Shown here piece by piece: positions 8,813-17,889 of a stretch of 64,000 bases of DNA. The DNA lies in the NCBI RefSeq assembly GCF_003967555.1, contig NZ_BIFS01000001.1, positions 4,402,001 through 4,466,000 on the forward strand, written 5' to 3'. Position 1 is the first letter of the stretch. Every line of letters begins with the position of its first letter. This stretch comes from Dictyobacter kobayashii (GTDB taxonomy: Bacteria > Chloroflexota > Ktedonobacteria > Ktedonobacterales > Ktedonobacteraceae). The notes under the pieces are model-generated. The model was not told the origin of the DNA and did no database searches. It saw only the letters and a program-made list of their open reading frames with translations. Position numbers and translations under genes: made by a program.

Positions 8813-9901
8813 ATGGAACTGGAGCGGGCCAACCTGCTACAGATCTATCGTTTTATGCGCCTCACCCGTGCTATGGAAGACCGCATTCGTACGTTGTTTT
8901 TACAAGGACGTATCGTAGGCGGCGTTTACACAGCACAGGGGCACGAGGCGACAACCGTCGGAGCAGCAATGACGCTTCACGATGGGGACTGCATTGTTCC
9001 GCAGCACAGAGATCTAGGTATGCACATTGTACGACGAGTCTCACCTCGCAGTATTATGTGTCAGTGGCTAGCTCGCGGCAACTCCCCCACCTTAGGTCGT
9101 GATGGTCAGATGCATATTGGTGATATGCACCAGGGTATTGTCCCTATGATTAGCATGCTGGGAGAATCTCTTCCCGTGGCATGTGGTGTTGCATTGACCA
9201 TGAAAATGCGAAAACGTTCAACGATAGTCTTAGCCTCTTGCGGCGATGGCGCAACCAACACGGGATCATTTCACGAAGCATTAAACTTTGCCGCAGTGCA
9301 AAAGTTGCCGCTTGTCTTTGTGATCGAAAATAATGGTTATGCCTATTCAACGCCAACCTCTAAACAGTTTGCTATTCAGAACCTTTCAGACCGAGCACTG
9401 GCTTATGGTATGCCCGGTAGAAGTGTCGATGGCAATGATATATTTGCTGTCATGGAGGCGGTCGAGCAGGCCGTTGACCATGCCCGCAGTGGTCAGGGAC
9501 CCGCACTCGTGGAGTGTAAAACCTTTCGAGTACGTGGTCATTCAGAGGCCGACAAAGCCGATTATGTTCCTGAGGATGTGCGTGCGGAGTGGCTGAAAAA
9601 AGATCCTATTCAGCGCTTTGAAAACTATTTATTCCAGGAAGATATTTTGACGGAAGCCGCGCGTGGCGAGATCGATGCGCAGATCAAAGCCACTGTGGAT
9701 GATGCAGTACACTTTGCCGAACAAAGCCCTGCACCAGATGAGACAACGGTAGCGCAGTATGTTTTTGCCCCGGATGGACCGATAGCAATTGTTGGCGAAC
9801 CAGGTGCGGAAAATGCTCAGCATATCAATGCATATGATAGTCGCACAGGCCAACCGTTTCACATCGTGTACAAGGCAGAGGAGGCCGCTGGACGACGATG
9901 A
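8813..9901 (+). CDS. 2-oxoacid dehydrogenase E1 component, alpha subunit
   Basis: Thiamine-diphosphate-dependent decarboxylating subunit of a pyruvate or branched-chain 2-oxoacid dehydrogenase complex. The ThDP motif GDGATNTGSFHEALNFA and ending IENNGYAYSTP is intact, and the family's H-R-D-L and GRDGQMHIGD segments precede it. The ATG at 8813 is preferred over an in-frame GTG at 8807 because AGGA lies 9 nt upstream of the ATG. The stop overlaps the next start (ATGA), so E1 alpha and beta are translationally coupled. Substrate (pyruvate, acetoin or branched-chain acids) cannot be decided here. Confidence 0.93.
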   Translation: MELERANLLQIYRFMRLTRAMEDRIRTLFLQGRIVGGVYTAQGHEATTVGAAMTLHDGDCIVPQHRDLGMHIVRRVSPRSIMCQWLARGNSPTLGRDGQMHIGDMHQGIVPMISMLGESLPVACGVALTMKMRKRSTIVLASCGDGATNTGSFHEALNFAAVQKLPLVFVIENNGYAYSTPTSKQFAIQNLSDRALAYGMPGRSVDGNDIFAVMEAVEQAVDHARSGQGPALVECKTFRVRGHSEADKADYVPEDVRAEWLKKDPIQRFENYLFQEDILTEAARGEIDAQIKATVDDAVHFAEQSPAPDETTVAQYVFAPDGPIAIVGEPGAENAQHINAYDSRTGQPFHIVYKAEEAAGRR

Positions 9902-10887
9902 ATGATAGAAAAGTAACCTACTTAGAGGCGATTAGCCAGGCTATCCGCGAAGAGATGGCGCGTGATGAGGCCGTCTTTCTCCTGGGAGAAGATGTCGGCT
10001 CATATGGTGGTGCCTTTAAAGTAAGCGCGGGTCTGCTCGCCGAGTTCGGAGCGGACCGCGTGATTGATACCCCCATGTCTGAGGCCGCCATTATCGGTTC
10101 TGCCGTTGGCTCTGCATTGATGGGTATGCGACCTATCGCGGAGATGCAGTTTATCGACTTTATCACCTGTGGCTTTGATCAGATTATCAATATGGCGTCC
10201 AAGATGTATTGGCGTGTGGGCATGCCGGTTCCGATTGTGGTGCGGGGACCCTCGGGTGGAGGAACAAAAGGTGGCCCATTCCATTCTTCAAGTCCCGAGG
10301 CCTGGTTTTTTCATTCGCCTGGTATGAAAGTCGTTGTGCCTTCCACCACGTATGATGCCAAAGGGATGCTGAAAGCCGCCATTCGTGACAATAATCCAGT
10401 CCTCTATCTAGAGCATAAGCTGCTCTACCGTCTACCTGAACTGCGCGAAGAATTACCCACCGACGATTATATTGTGCCCCTGGGTAAAGCTATTGTGCGC
10501 CGCGAAGGCGAGGACATGACGATATTGACGTATGGTGCGATGGTTCATCAGTGCTTGAAAGCCGCCCAGACCCTGGAAGAGGATGATGATCTGGAGGTCG
10601 AGGTCCTGGATCTACGGAGCCTGGCACCATTGGACTATGAGGCAATTACGGCCTCGGTGAAGCGCACCAATAAGGTCTTGATTGTTCATGAAGATACCCT
10701 TACAGGGGGGATCGGTGCGGAGCTCTCGGCCATCCTGGCACAGGATCTGTTCGAATATCTAGACGGTCCCATTACACGGGTTGCGGCCCCTGATGTGCCT
10801 TTCCCATACGCACCAGCATTAGAAGCTGCCTACCTGCCGAATGCAGCGAAAATACTTTCGGCGGCCAGAGCATTGGCTGCTTACTAG
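9898..10887 (+). CDS. 2-oxoacid dehydrogenase E1 component, beta subunit
   Basis: Forms the alpha2beta2 E1 heterotetramer with the preceding product. It shows the transketolase pyrimidine-binding region (LLGEDVGSYGGAFKVS, DTPMSEAAIIG, AEMQFIDFI) and the C-terminal transketolase domain (TYGAMVHQCLKAA, VLDLRSLAPLD, HEDTLTGGIGAEL). Length 329 aa is normal. Start ATG overlaps the E1 alpha stop by 4 bp. Confidence 0.95.
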   Translation: MNDRKVTYLEAISQAIREEMARDEAVFLLGEDVGSYGGAFKVSAGLLAEFGADRVIDTPMSEAAIIGSAVGSALMGMRPIAEMQFIDFITCGFDQIINMASKMYWRVGMPVPIVVRGPSGGGTKGGPFHSSSPEAWFFHSPGMKVVVPSTTYDAKGMLKAAIRDNNPVLYLEHKLLYRLPELREELPTDDYIVPLGKAIVRREGEDMTILTYGAMVHQCLKAAQTLEEDDDLEVEVLDLRSLAPLDYEAITASVKRTNKVLIVHEDTLTGGIGAELSAILAQDLFEYLDGPITRVAAPDVPFPYAPALEAAYLPNAAKILSAARALAAY

Positions 10888-10972
10888 ATAGAGGTAATAT
10901 TTTATTTATGATCCGCTATTCTATAGAGATAAACACTATCTATTGCAATAGAAGGGATGAAAGGGTGTACTT

Positions 10973-12334
10973 ATGCCAACTCCAGTAACAATGCCGCGCC
11001 TGGGTGAATCAGTAGCGGAAGGAACTATTGGCGCCTGGTTAAAACAAGAGGGCGATCTGATTGAGCGTGATGAATCTATCGCTGAGGTGATTACCGATAA
11101 AATCAATGCTGAACTCCCTTCGCCTGTAGCTGGCCGTCTGGTGAAGATTCTGGTGAAGGTCGATGAGACGGTGCCTGTGGGCGCTGAGATCGCTATCATT
11201 GAAGAGAGTGCCGATGTGGCTGCTGCCACTACCAGCAGTACACCGGGCCCTGATGCCGCACCTGTCAAAAGTGTTAGCGAGGCCGCGACTCCGCTGCCAG
11301 ATTCCCAGCCTACCGCTACTACCCAGGTTGCTCGTTCCAATGGTATTAATGAGCGGGTACAGGGTGAAGATGAGGAGCGCCAGCGTATCTCTCCGTTAGC
11401 ACGGCGCCTGGCCCGCGAGCATGGCATTGATCTCAATGATATTGCTGGTACTGGCTCTGGTGGTCGGGTACGCAAAGAAGATATTCTGGCCTATGTCGCT
11501 CAGCAGCAAAATGTCGCCACGCCAGCTGCCACCTATACCCCGGCGGCCACTGCACCCGCTCCGGTCGCGCAACAGGCCGCGCCAGCTCGCCAGGAGATGC
11601 CAACCACTACCGCGGCTGAATTGACTGAGGCCGGTGACGAGGTTGTTGTACCCAGCCGTATGCGCCTGGCTATTGCAGAGCACATGGTACGCAGTAAGCG
11701 CACCTCGCCCCATGCCACTACCGTGGTCGAAATCGATATGACCAATATCGCTAAGTGGCTGGCCAAAAATAAAGAGGAGTTTAAACGCCGCGAAGGCTAT
11801 GGCATTAGCTTCGTGCCTTTTGTAATGAAGGCGGTCTGCGAGGGTATTCGCAAGTTCCCCATCATCAACTCAACCTGGACACCCGACAATAAAATCATTA
11901 TCAAGCGGCACATTAATCTCGGTATGGCTGTCTCGACCGATACCGGACTGGTTGTTCCGACAATCTACGACGCTGACCAGTATACCCTGGCTGCCCTGGC
12001 GAAACAAGTCAATTCCCTGGCCCAGCGCGCTCGTACCAATAAATTGACTATCCAGGATATGCAGAATAGCACCTTTGTAGTGAATAATCCTGGCGTATTT
12101 GGTACAATTATATCTATGCCCATTATTAATCAACCCCATGCGGCTATTCTCAGTATGGATGCTGTCGTGAAACGGCCAGTGGTGATTGAAGATGACGCGA
12201 TCGCAGTTCGTTCGATGATGTTTATGTCTATGTCATTTGACCATCGTATTCTCGATGGCGCGGGTGCTGGCGGCTTCTTGCAAGCCGTACGCACGAAACT
12301 GCAAAGCTATGGACGAGACATCGATGTATATTAG
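10973..12334 (+). CDS. Dihydrolipoamide acyltransferase (E2) of 2-oxoacid dehydrogenase complex
   Basis: Core acyltransferase of the complex. It has one N-terminal lipoyl domain with the lipoylated Lys at about residue 43 (in ITDKINAE), an Ala/Pro/Thr-rich linker, a peripheral subunit-binding domain at about 140-176 ([20 protein letters not shown]), a second Ala/Pro-rich linker and the catalytic domain with [14 protein letters not shown] carrying the catalytic His and Asp. Length 453 aa. It follows E1 beta by 85 bp and precedes lipA, which makes its lipoyl cofactor. No E3 gene lies in this cluster, so lipoamide dehydrogenase must be encoded elsewhere. Confidence 0.95.
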   Translation: MPTPVTMPRLGESVAEGTIGAWLKQEGDLIERDESIAEVITDKINAELPSPVAGRLVKILVKVDETVPVGAEIAIIEESADVAAATTSSTPGPDAAPVKSVSEAATPLPDSQPTATTQVARSNGINERVQGEDEERQRISPLARRLAREHGIDLNDIAGTGSGGRVRKEDILAYVAQQQNVATPAATYTPAATAPAPVAQQAAPARQEMPTTTAAELTEAGDEVVVPSRMRLAIAEHMVRSKRTSPHATTVVEIDMTNIAKWLAKNKEEFKRREGYGISFVPFVMKAVCEGIRKFPIINSTWTPDNKIIIKRHINLGMAVSTDTGLVVPTIYDADQYTLAALAKQVNSLAQRARTNKLTIQDMQNSTFVVNNPGVFGTIISMPIINQPHAAILSMDAVVKRPVVIEDDAIAVRSMMFMSMSFDHRILDGAGAGGFLQAVRTKLQSYGRDIDVY

Positions 12335-12444
12335 TACGCCCAGCGGGACGTACCTACAATAGAGTGAACGGCATCTTATCTGCTTATTTTCATAAGTTGG
12401 ATAAGATGCCAGACAGTTGCAGAACTAGAGCAAGGGAAATTTCC

Positions 12445-13320
12445 ATGACGACCATTATCCCAGAGCGCCGCCCTGAATGGCTACGCGTACGAGCTCCCAA
12501 GGGAGAAAATTACCAACAACTGAAGCAACTAATGCGCGGCCAGTCGCTGCATACAGTCTGTGAGGAGGCTCGCTGCCCAAACATCGGTGAGTGCTGGGGA
12601 CATAAGACAGCAACCTTTATGATTCTGGGCCGTGTCTGTACTCGTAGCTGTGGTTTTTGCGCGGTTGAGACTGGACGCCCAATGGGACTGGACTGGGAAG
12701 AGCCAAAACGTGTGGCTGAAGCGGTACAGGAGATGGGATTGCGCCATGCGGTGGTGACCTCGGTCAATCGTGATGAGCTAAAAGATGGGGGGGCCGCGGT
12801 CTTTGCATCGACCATTCGCTGGATTCGCCGTTTGAATCCCGAGTGTAAAGTAGAGGTTTTGACCCCTGATTTTAAGGGTTCGGCCGATGCGCTACGTGTT
12901 GTAATGGATGCGAAACCCGATATTTTCAATCATAACGTTGAGACTATCCCCAGGTTGTATAAACGTGTGCGCCCTCAGGCCGTCTACCTGCGTTCATTGC
13001 AGGTGCTCAAAATGGCTAAAGAAATGTATCCTGGCACGCGTACCAAGTCTGGTTTTATGCTTGGCCTCGGTGAGACCTGGGACGAGATCCTTGAGGTTAT
13101 GCACGATATGCGTGAGCATGATATCGATATCCTTACTATTGGTCAGTATTTGCGCCCGTCTTTCCAGCACCTTCCTATTCAGCGCTATGTACCACTGGAA
13201 GAGTTCGCTGAACTGAAGGCTGAAGGCAAAAAGATGGGCTTCCGCCACGTGGAGTCTGGCCCTTTTGTGCGTAGCTCATACCATGCGCACGAGCAGGCCG
13301 ACGGCGCAACGAAGGAGTAA
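12445..13320 (+). CDS. lipA: Lipoyl synthase
   Basis: Radical SAM enzyme inserting two sulfurs into protein-bound octanoyl groups. The auxiliary cluster cysteines are C39, C44 and C50 ([12 protein letters not shown]), the radical SAM cluster is C65-x3-C69-x2-C72 (CTRSCGFC), and the C-terminal RSSYHA supplies the conserved Ser ligand. The frame is open to 12364, but the ATG at 12445 is chosen because the conserved region begins just after it and GGGAA lies 6 nt upstream; the product is then 291 aa. Its place right behind the E2 gene fits a shared need for lipoylation. Confidence 0.96.
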   Translation: MTTIIPERRPEWLRVRAPKGENYQQLKQLMRGQSLHTVCEEARCPNIGECWGHKTATFMILGRVCTRSCGFCAVETGRPMGLDWEEPKRVAEAVQEMGLRHAVVTSVNRDELKDGGAAVFASTIRWIRRLNPECKVEVLTPDFKGSADALRVVMDAKPDIFNHNVETIPRLYKRVRPQAVYLRSLQVLKMAKEMYPGTRTKSGFMLGLGETWDEILEVMHDMREHDIDILTIGQYLRPSFQHLPIQRYVPLEEFAELKAEGKKMGFRHVESGPFVRSSYHAHEQADGATKE

Positions 13321-13326
13321 TACGGC

Positions 13327-14130
13327 ATGGGGTCGAAAGCAAGCATAAATTCTGTGGAGCTGGCTTACGAGGACCACGGTATCGGGATTCCATTATTCTT
13401 TCTACATGCCTTTCCTCTCAACCGGGGCATGTGGGAGCGGCAGATTTCCGCCTTATTGGATGAACAACGTTATCGTGTGGTCGCGCCAGACTGGCGTGGC
13501 TTCGGGGAGAGTAGCCTGTATGGCAACCTCTCCACTATGGAAACTTTCGCTGATGATCTGGCTGGTTTGATGGACCACCTGGGTATGCAGCAGGCCGTAC
13601 TTTGCGGCCTCTCTATGGGTGGTTATGCTGTTTTCGCTTTCCTTCGCAAATACCCCCACCGTGTTGGCGGCCTGATCCTGGCCGACACGCGTCCAGGCGC
13701 GGATACAGAAGAGGCGCGGGCTAACCGCGAGAATGTGGCCCGTATTGCTGAGCAACAGGGCACGGATGCAATCGCTGATTTGCAGTTGCCGCGCCTCATC
13801 TCTGATTACACGCGCACACACTCTCCAGAAGTAGAAATACAGGTGCGACAACTGATCGGGGCTGCCAATCCCTTGGGGATCGCCGCCGCCTCGCGTGGGA
13901 TGGCTTTGCGGGCCGATTCCACCGACTTGCTGTCTGGCATTAGCTGCCCTACCCTTGTGATAGTAGGAGAGCATGACGCGCTGACACCCCCGGATGTGGC
14001 GCGTGCATATGCCGAGCAGATTCCGGGCGCTCGTTTCGCTGTCATCCCACAGGCAGGTCACCTCTCAAATCTGGAACATCCCCAGGCATTCTTAGAGGTT
14101 GTGCAGAACTTCTTGCGAACTGCTTTTTAA
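13327..14130 (+). CDS. Alpha/beta-fold hydrolase
   Basis: Cytosolic alpha/beta hydrolase of 267 aa. The nucleophile elbow is GLSMGGY (Ser near residue 98), the acid is in GEHDALTP and the catalytic His in AGHLSNLEHP. The oxyanion region is HAFPLNRGMW near the N-terminus. It starts 6 bp after the lipA stop, with the ribosome-binding GGAG inside the end of lipA, so the two are probably coupled. Substrate unknown; similar proteins include 3-oxoadipate enol-lactonase-like and pimeloyl-ester esterase-like enzymes. Confidence 0.88.
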   Translation: MGSKASINSVELAYEDHGIGIPLFFLHAFPLNRGMWERQISALLDEQRYRVVAPDWRGFGESSLYGNLSTMETFADDLAGLMDHLGMQQAVLCGLSMGGYAVFAFLRKYPHRVGGLILADTRPGADTEEARANRENVARIAEQQGTDAIADLQLPRLISDYTRTHSPEVEIQVRQLIGAANPLGIAAASRGMALRADSTDLLSGISCPTLVIVGEHDALTPPDVARAYAEQIPGARFAVIPQAGHLSNLEHPQAFLEVVQNFLRTAF

Positions 14131-14175
14131 GCATCGATAAACAGCCAGGCCCGGCGTGCAAATAGAGGGGGAAGC

Positions 14176-14601
14176 ATGTTTCAGCCAGCGTTTCAACCAC
14201 AAGTACCTTTACCAGTTGTGCTTGTGGTTGATGATAATCCTGCTATTCGGGATATGGTCTCCTGGGCCCTTGAATTAGATGGCTATGAACCTGCAGAGGC
14301 CGCTGATGGACAGGAGGCTCTGGATTGGATGTATAATGCGGCCCGTGAAGGTCGCTATCCCGCTGTAATCTTATTGGACCTGGCCATGCCAGGTATGGAT
14401 GGCACGACATTTTTAGCTCGCCTGAAAGAATACAGGGAGCTCCATGCTGCTACCTTTCCTCGTCCAACTGTGGTGTTAATTACCGCCAACCCTGGTGCTG
14501 ATAGCGCGTCAATGGGAGTAGAGCAGGTTATTATCAAGCCATTCCATGTCCGTGATTTGCTGGATACCGTGCGCCTGTTCTTGCTCCCAACTTCTTTTTA
14601 A
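14176..14601 (+). CDS. Single-domain response regulator
   Basis: Stand-alone receiver domain of 141 aa. Acidic pocket VVDDN at the N-terminus, phospho-acceptor Asp in ILLDLAMPGMDG, conserved Thr in LITANP and Lys in IIKPFH. There is no output domain, so it acts as a phosphorelay or protein-interaction switch. A GGGGGAAG motif precedes the ATG. No kinase is adjacent. Confidence 0.92.
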   Translation: MFQPAFQPQVPLPVVLVVDDNPAIRDMVSWALELDGYEPAEAADGQEALDWMYNAAREGRYPAVILLDLAMPGMDGTTFLARLKEYRELHAATFPRPTVVLITANPGADSASMGVEQVIIKPFHVRDLLDTVRLFLLPTSF

Positions 14602-14610
14602 CTTCTTACT

Positions 14611-15678
14611 TTAATTTTGCAAGGCCGCTGGGATACGTTTCTCCACGATCATCTGTTGATATTGCTCTTGAAAGCTTTCACCCTGCACACTCAAGTTTGC
14701 GCTAGCTGTAATCAATGGAACTGCCGTGTTTGTGCAGGAATACTGCATGGCGGCAAAGATACGATTGGCCGCCAATGTTTGCAGCGCAAGCTTTGTCCAG
14801 TTCTGTATAAAGGTGGGATTGTTGTTTTTCCCATCACTAGAAGTAGCATTCGGTGAATAATTCCATTCGGTAATCATAATTGGTAAACTGTGACCGATAG
14901 CCTGCTGCATCATGGCGCGGGCCCTGGCGATATGGATGTTCCAGTGCGCTATATTCGCTATACACGTTGTTGGTGGCGCATTAACATCGCAGGTGTATTC
15001 ATGCCAGCTAATTTCATCCGGTGCAGGCCGGGCCTGCTGCAGGAACGTTTTGAGATACGCCTCATTGTATTGAAAGTTCACCGGACCAATAAAGTGGGCC
15101 TGGGGAGCCAGCCGTTGTAACTGTGGAACGATACGATTCCAGGAGGCCGCATAGCGTTCAGCCGTCACTCCTTGCAAATCTTCTTCATTGCCATATTCAT
15201 AATAGACGCTGCTATTGTTAAAGACCTGCTGGACGTCCTGAATGATACGCGCATCATCAGCCAGCACATTGGCATCCACCTCACCGCGTAAATTGACCAA
15301 TGGAAGCGCTCCCAACTCTTTAATTGTGCGGGCCGCGCGCATTTCTGTCTCCTCGGCCAGACTGGCCCGAACCGGCATACGAATAATCCCCGGATGTAAT
15401 CCCTGTAAACGCACACGAGCCCCTTCAGATGTCAGCAAGAGATCATGTGTATCGAACAGAGCCATATTAGTACCAAAGAGCAACGGCGATATTGTTGTAT
15501 TTGAATGTGAAGATGGAAAAAATGTAATGGCTGTCGGTTTACCGCTAATGGGATTGGTCAACGGACCATCTTGGAAGACCCAGATACCGATGGAGACCAG
15601 GGCAACGATAATGGTGATACTAATGAACAAAAAAACTGGCAGCAACCATTTTTTGCGCCCCGATGTAAGCTGTGGCAT
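14611..15678 (-). CDS. Membrane-anchored glycoside hydrolase-like protein
   Basis: Starts with a basic patch and one hydrophobic segment (residues about 9-30), giving a signal anchor, so the body is probably extracellular. The body resembles clan GH-A barrels: a candidate acid/base in YEYGNEED and a candidate nucleophile in MITEWNY, spaced about 120 residues apart. This suggests a retaining glycosidase such as GH39 or GH79-like, but the family is not certain. The start at 15678 has GAGGGG upstream; the frame is open to 15726. The gene converges with the response regulator, only 9 bp apart. Confidence 0.6.
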   Translation of the reverse strand: MPQLTSGRKKWLLPVFLFISITIIVALVSIGIWVFQDGPLTNPISGKPTAITFFPSSHSNTTISPLLFGTNMALFDTHDLLLTSEGARVRLQGLHPGIIRMPVRASLAEETEMRAARTIKELGALPLVNLRGEVDANVLADDARIIQDVQQVFNNSSVYYEYGNEEDLQGVTAERYAASWNRIVPQLQRLAPQAHFIGPVNFQYNEAYLKTFLQQARPAPDEISWHEYTCDVNAPPTTCIANIAHWNIHIARARAMMQQAIGHSLPIMITEWNYSPNATSSDGKNNNPTFIQNWTKLALQTLAANRIFAAMQYSCTNTAVPLITASANLSVQGESFQEQYQQMIVEKRIPAALQN

Positions 15679-15811
15679 ATCTTTTACCCCTCTTCTATCC
15701 ACACAATGTTGCCCTATATGCAACATCCTCTATCCTATTAAACTCTTTATCCGCCCAAAAGTATCACTACAAACACAAACAGCCCGAAATCCCGCTTCAA
15801 TCCGCCTGCCC

Positions 15812-15958
15812 CAAAAAACACGTCCGAGTTACTGATTGCTCCAAAAAACATTCATGTGTTGTAGTTGGTTCAAAAAACACGTCCGAGTTACTGATTGCTC
15901 CAAAAAACATTCATGTGTTGTCGAAAGTGTGCGCAGAACACTTTCGACAACACATGAA
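15812..15958. repeat. 51-bp direct repeat plus 21-bp inverted repeat
   Basis: Within the 503-bp gap between divergent genes (15679-16181). A 51-bp sequence beginning CAAAAAACACGTCCGAG occurs at 15812-15862 and again, identical, at 15871-15921 (period 59 bp). The end of the second copy forms the left arm of a perfect 21-bp inverted repeat, 15910-15930 with 15938-15958, around a 7-nt spacer. A GC-rich, nearly pure C/G stretch follows at 15966-15990. The rest of the gap shows no gene; a GAGGAGG before 16182 is the next ribosome-binding site. Confidence 0.9.
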
Positions 15959-16181
15959 TAAAAAAAGCCGGGCGCGCCCGCGCCCGCCCCCAACCACCAA
16001 AAAGAAACAAAAAAAGAGCAAATTATTATTTTCTCTTGAGAATTCCTTGACCTCTTGCTGTTACAATTTCTGCAGATACTACTGAAGAACATGCAGATAA
16101 GCATACTTATAAATAGTAAGAAATTTTCTATGATGATATCGATAGTAAATTGCTCGCAAACGCATAGAGGAGGCGTTGAAC

Positions 16182-17810
16182 ATGGACATGCACGAACAGC
16201 CCACAGAATCATGGAGGGGGGCTGATCCAGGCCAGGGTGGGATCGGGTCAGTGCCGCAACCAGCACCACCCGCATCTCAGCCAGAAGCGATGGCGACGGA
16301 GTCGCCGAAACGCCTCTCGCGCCGCGCCTTATTCGCAGGATTGGCTGGAGCTGGAGCCGCCGTTGCCATTGGAGGTGTGGCACTGGCAGAGTGGCAGCAA
16401 TCTCAGCAGAACCAGGTAGCCTCTTCCTGGAACACAACTGGCACCTCAGGAGCAAACGCAAAGCTTGGCCATTTATTGCGTCGAACCGGTTTTGGGGTTA
16501 CCTCAGCTGACCTTGCTCTATACACCCCTCTGGGATTCCAGGGCGCGGTAGATCGCCTGCTGAACTATCAGCAAGTCTCTGACCAGCCGTTAGAGCAGCA
16601 ACTTGCTGCAGCAAATATTGATTTGACCAAACCGCAGAATCAACAGCGCTGGTGGTTGCTACGTATGGCCGGTAGCCAGCGACCTTTGTTGGAGAAAATG
16701 ACCCTCTTCTGGCATGGAGTGTTGACCAGTAGCTATCAGAAGGTTGGTGGGCCAAAGGCTTATATGCGTATGATTGTCCAGAACAACTTTTTGCGTGCTC
16801 ATGCCTTTGATACCTTTGACAATATCCTGCTCGGCATTACCAGTGATCCAGCAATGCTTTTCTATCTGGACTTAACTAAAAGCCGTAAGAATGCGCCGAA
16901 TGAGAACTTCGCGCGTGAACTGATGGAGTTGTTCACGCTGGGGCTTGGCAATTATACCCAGCAAGATGTGTTTGAGGGCGCCGCCGCCCTGACTGGATGG
17001 CATGTGCGCGGTACCTCATTGCAGGCACAATATTATCCCGGGGATCATACAGATAATGAACTATCCTTTTTGGGTCAAAAAGGGAACCTTGATTATAAAG
17101 ATGTTATTCACACATTGACCAATCATCCAGCGGCTCCCTGGTTCCTCTGCCGGAAACTCTTTACCTTTTTTGTCTATGAAAATCCCAGTAATGATGATCT
17201 GAAGCCACTGGTAGATACCTATGTAAAAAGCAATCACAGTATTCAGGCAGTAATGAAGACCCTTTTGCTCTCGCCACAATTTAGCTCGGCGAAAGCATAT
17301 CGTGCGCGTGTGAAATCGCCGACCGAATTTGTGATTGGTTCGTACCGGGCACTGGAAGCTAAAACAAGTGGTGCCGAGCTACCAACCCAGACCTATCTAT
17401 TGGGTCAGACCCTCTTTAATCCACCTAATGTAGCAGGCTGGCCCGCTGATAAGATCAGTTCCCTCTGGCTCAATGGGGGAACCTGGATGTCGCGCCTCAA
17501 CTATATTAATCTGTTGATCGCTGGCGCACGTAGTCGCACCAGTGTCTATAAGCCGCTCGATTTTCAATCTATTGTAGATACCAACAATATCGATACACCC
17601 GAGAAGTTTGTTGATCATTTTTCAAGCTTCTTGTTGGATGGCGCATTGGAAAACGAGCGCAAAGACCAGCTGGTTTCTTACTTTAACACGCCCGATCCAC
17701 TTTCACGTCAGGGACATATCACGCTGAGTGGTGGGAAGAGTTATCCGCTTAGTAAGGTACGAGGCACGCTGTATCTGATGATGGCATCGCCTGAATATCA
17801 ACTGAACTAA
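16182..17810 (+). CDS. DUF1800 family protein, Tat-exported
   Basis: Member of the DUF1800 family, proteins of unknown activity that typically sit beside DUF1501. Residues about 42-75 hold a twin-arginine signal (RLSRRALFAG followed by an Ala/Gly-rich hydrophobic stretch), so it is exported folded. Conserved family segments seen are LLRRTGFGVT, FWHGVLTS, NENFARELMELFTLG and NVAGWPADK. The ATG at 16182 is preferred over TTG at 16176 because AGAGGAGG lies 8 nt upstream of it. It is followed by the DUF1501 gene at 79 bp. Confidence 0.9.
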   Translation: MDMHEQPTESWRGADPGQGGIGSVPQPAPPASQPEAMATESPKRLSRRALFAGLAGAGAAVAIGGVALAEWQQSQQNQVASSWNTTGTSGANAKLGHLLRRTGFGVTSADLALYTPLGFQGAVDRLLNYQQVSDQPLEQQLAAANIDLTKPQNQQRWWLLRMAGSQRPLLEKMTLFWHGVLTSSYQKVGGPKAYMRMIVQNNFLRAHAFDTFDNILLGITSDPAMLFYLDLTKSRKNAPNENFARELMELFTLGLGNYTQQDVFEGAAALTGWHVRGTSLQAQYYPGDHTDNELSFLGQKGNLDYKDVIHTLTNHPAAPWFLCRKLFTFFVYENPSNDDLKPLVDTYVKSNHSIQAVMKTLLLSPQFSSAKAYRARVKSPTEFVIGSYRALEAKTSGAELPTQTYLLGQTLFNPPNVAGWPADKISSLWLNGGTWMSRLNYINLLIAGARSRTSVYKPLDFQSIVDTNNIDTPEKFVDHFSSFLLDGALENERKDQLVSYFNTPDPLSRQGHITLSGGKSYPLSKVRGTLYLMMASPEYQLN

Positions 17811-17889
17811 TGTGAGCGCTATAGATAAAGAATGATAGCCTGGCGGCGCTCATACAGGAGATATGCCGGGGCCAGGAAGGAAGAAGAAT

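Noticed and set aside
15812-15921. CRISPR-like reading of the repeated 51-bp sequence
   Set aside because: Only two copies, almost adjacent (8 bp apart), without a spacer-sized unique segment and without cas genes.
15829-16461. Long minus-strand open frame across the repeats and the start of the DUF1800 gene
   Set aside because: It is antisense to a clear Tat-signal gene and its N-terminal part is translated from tandem repeats; no ribosome-binding site and no recognisable domain.
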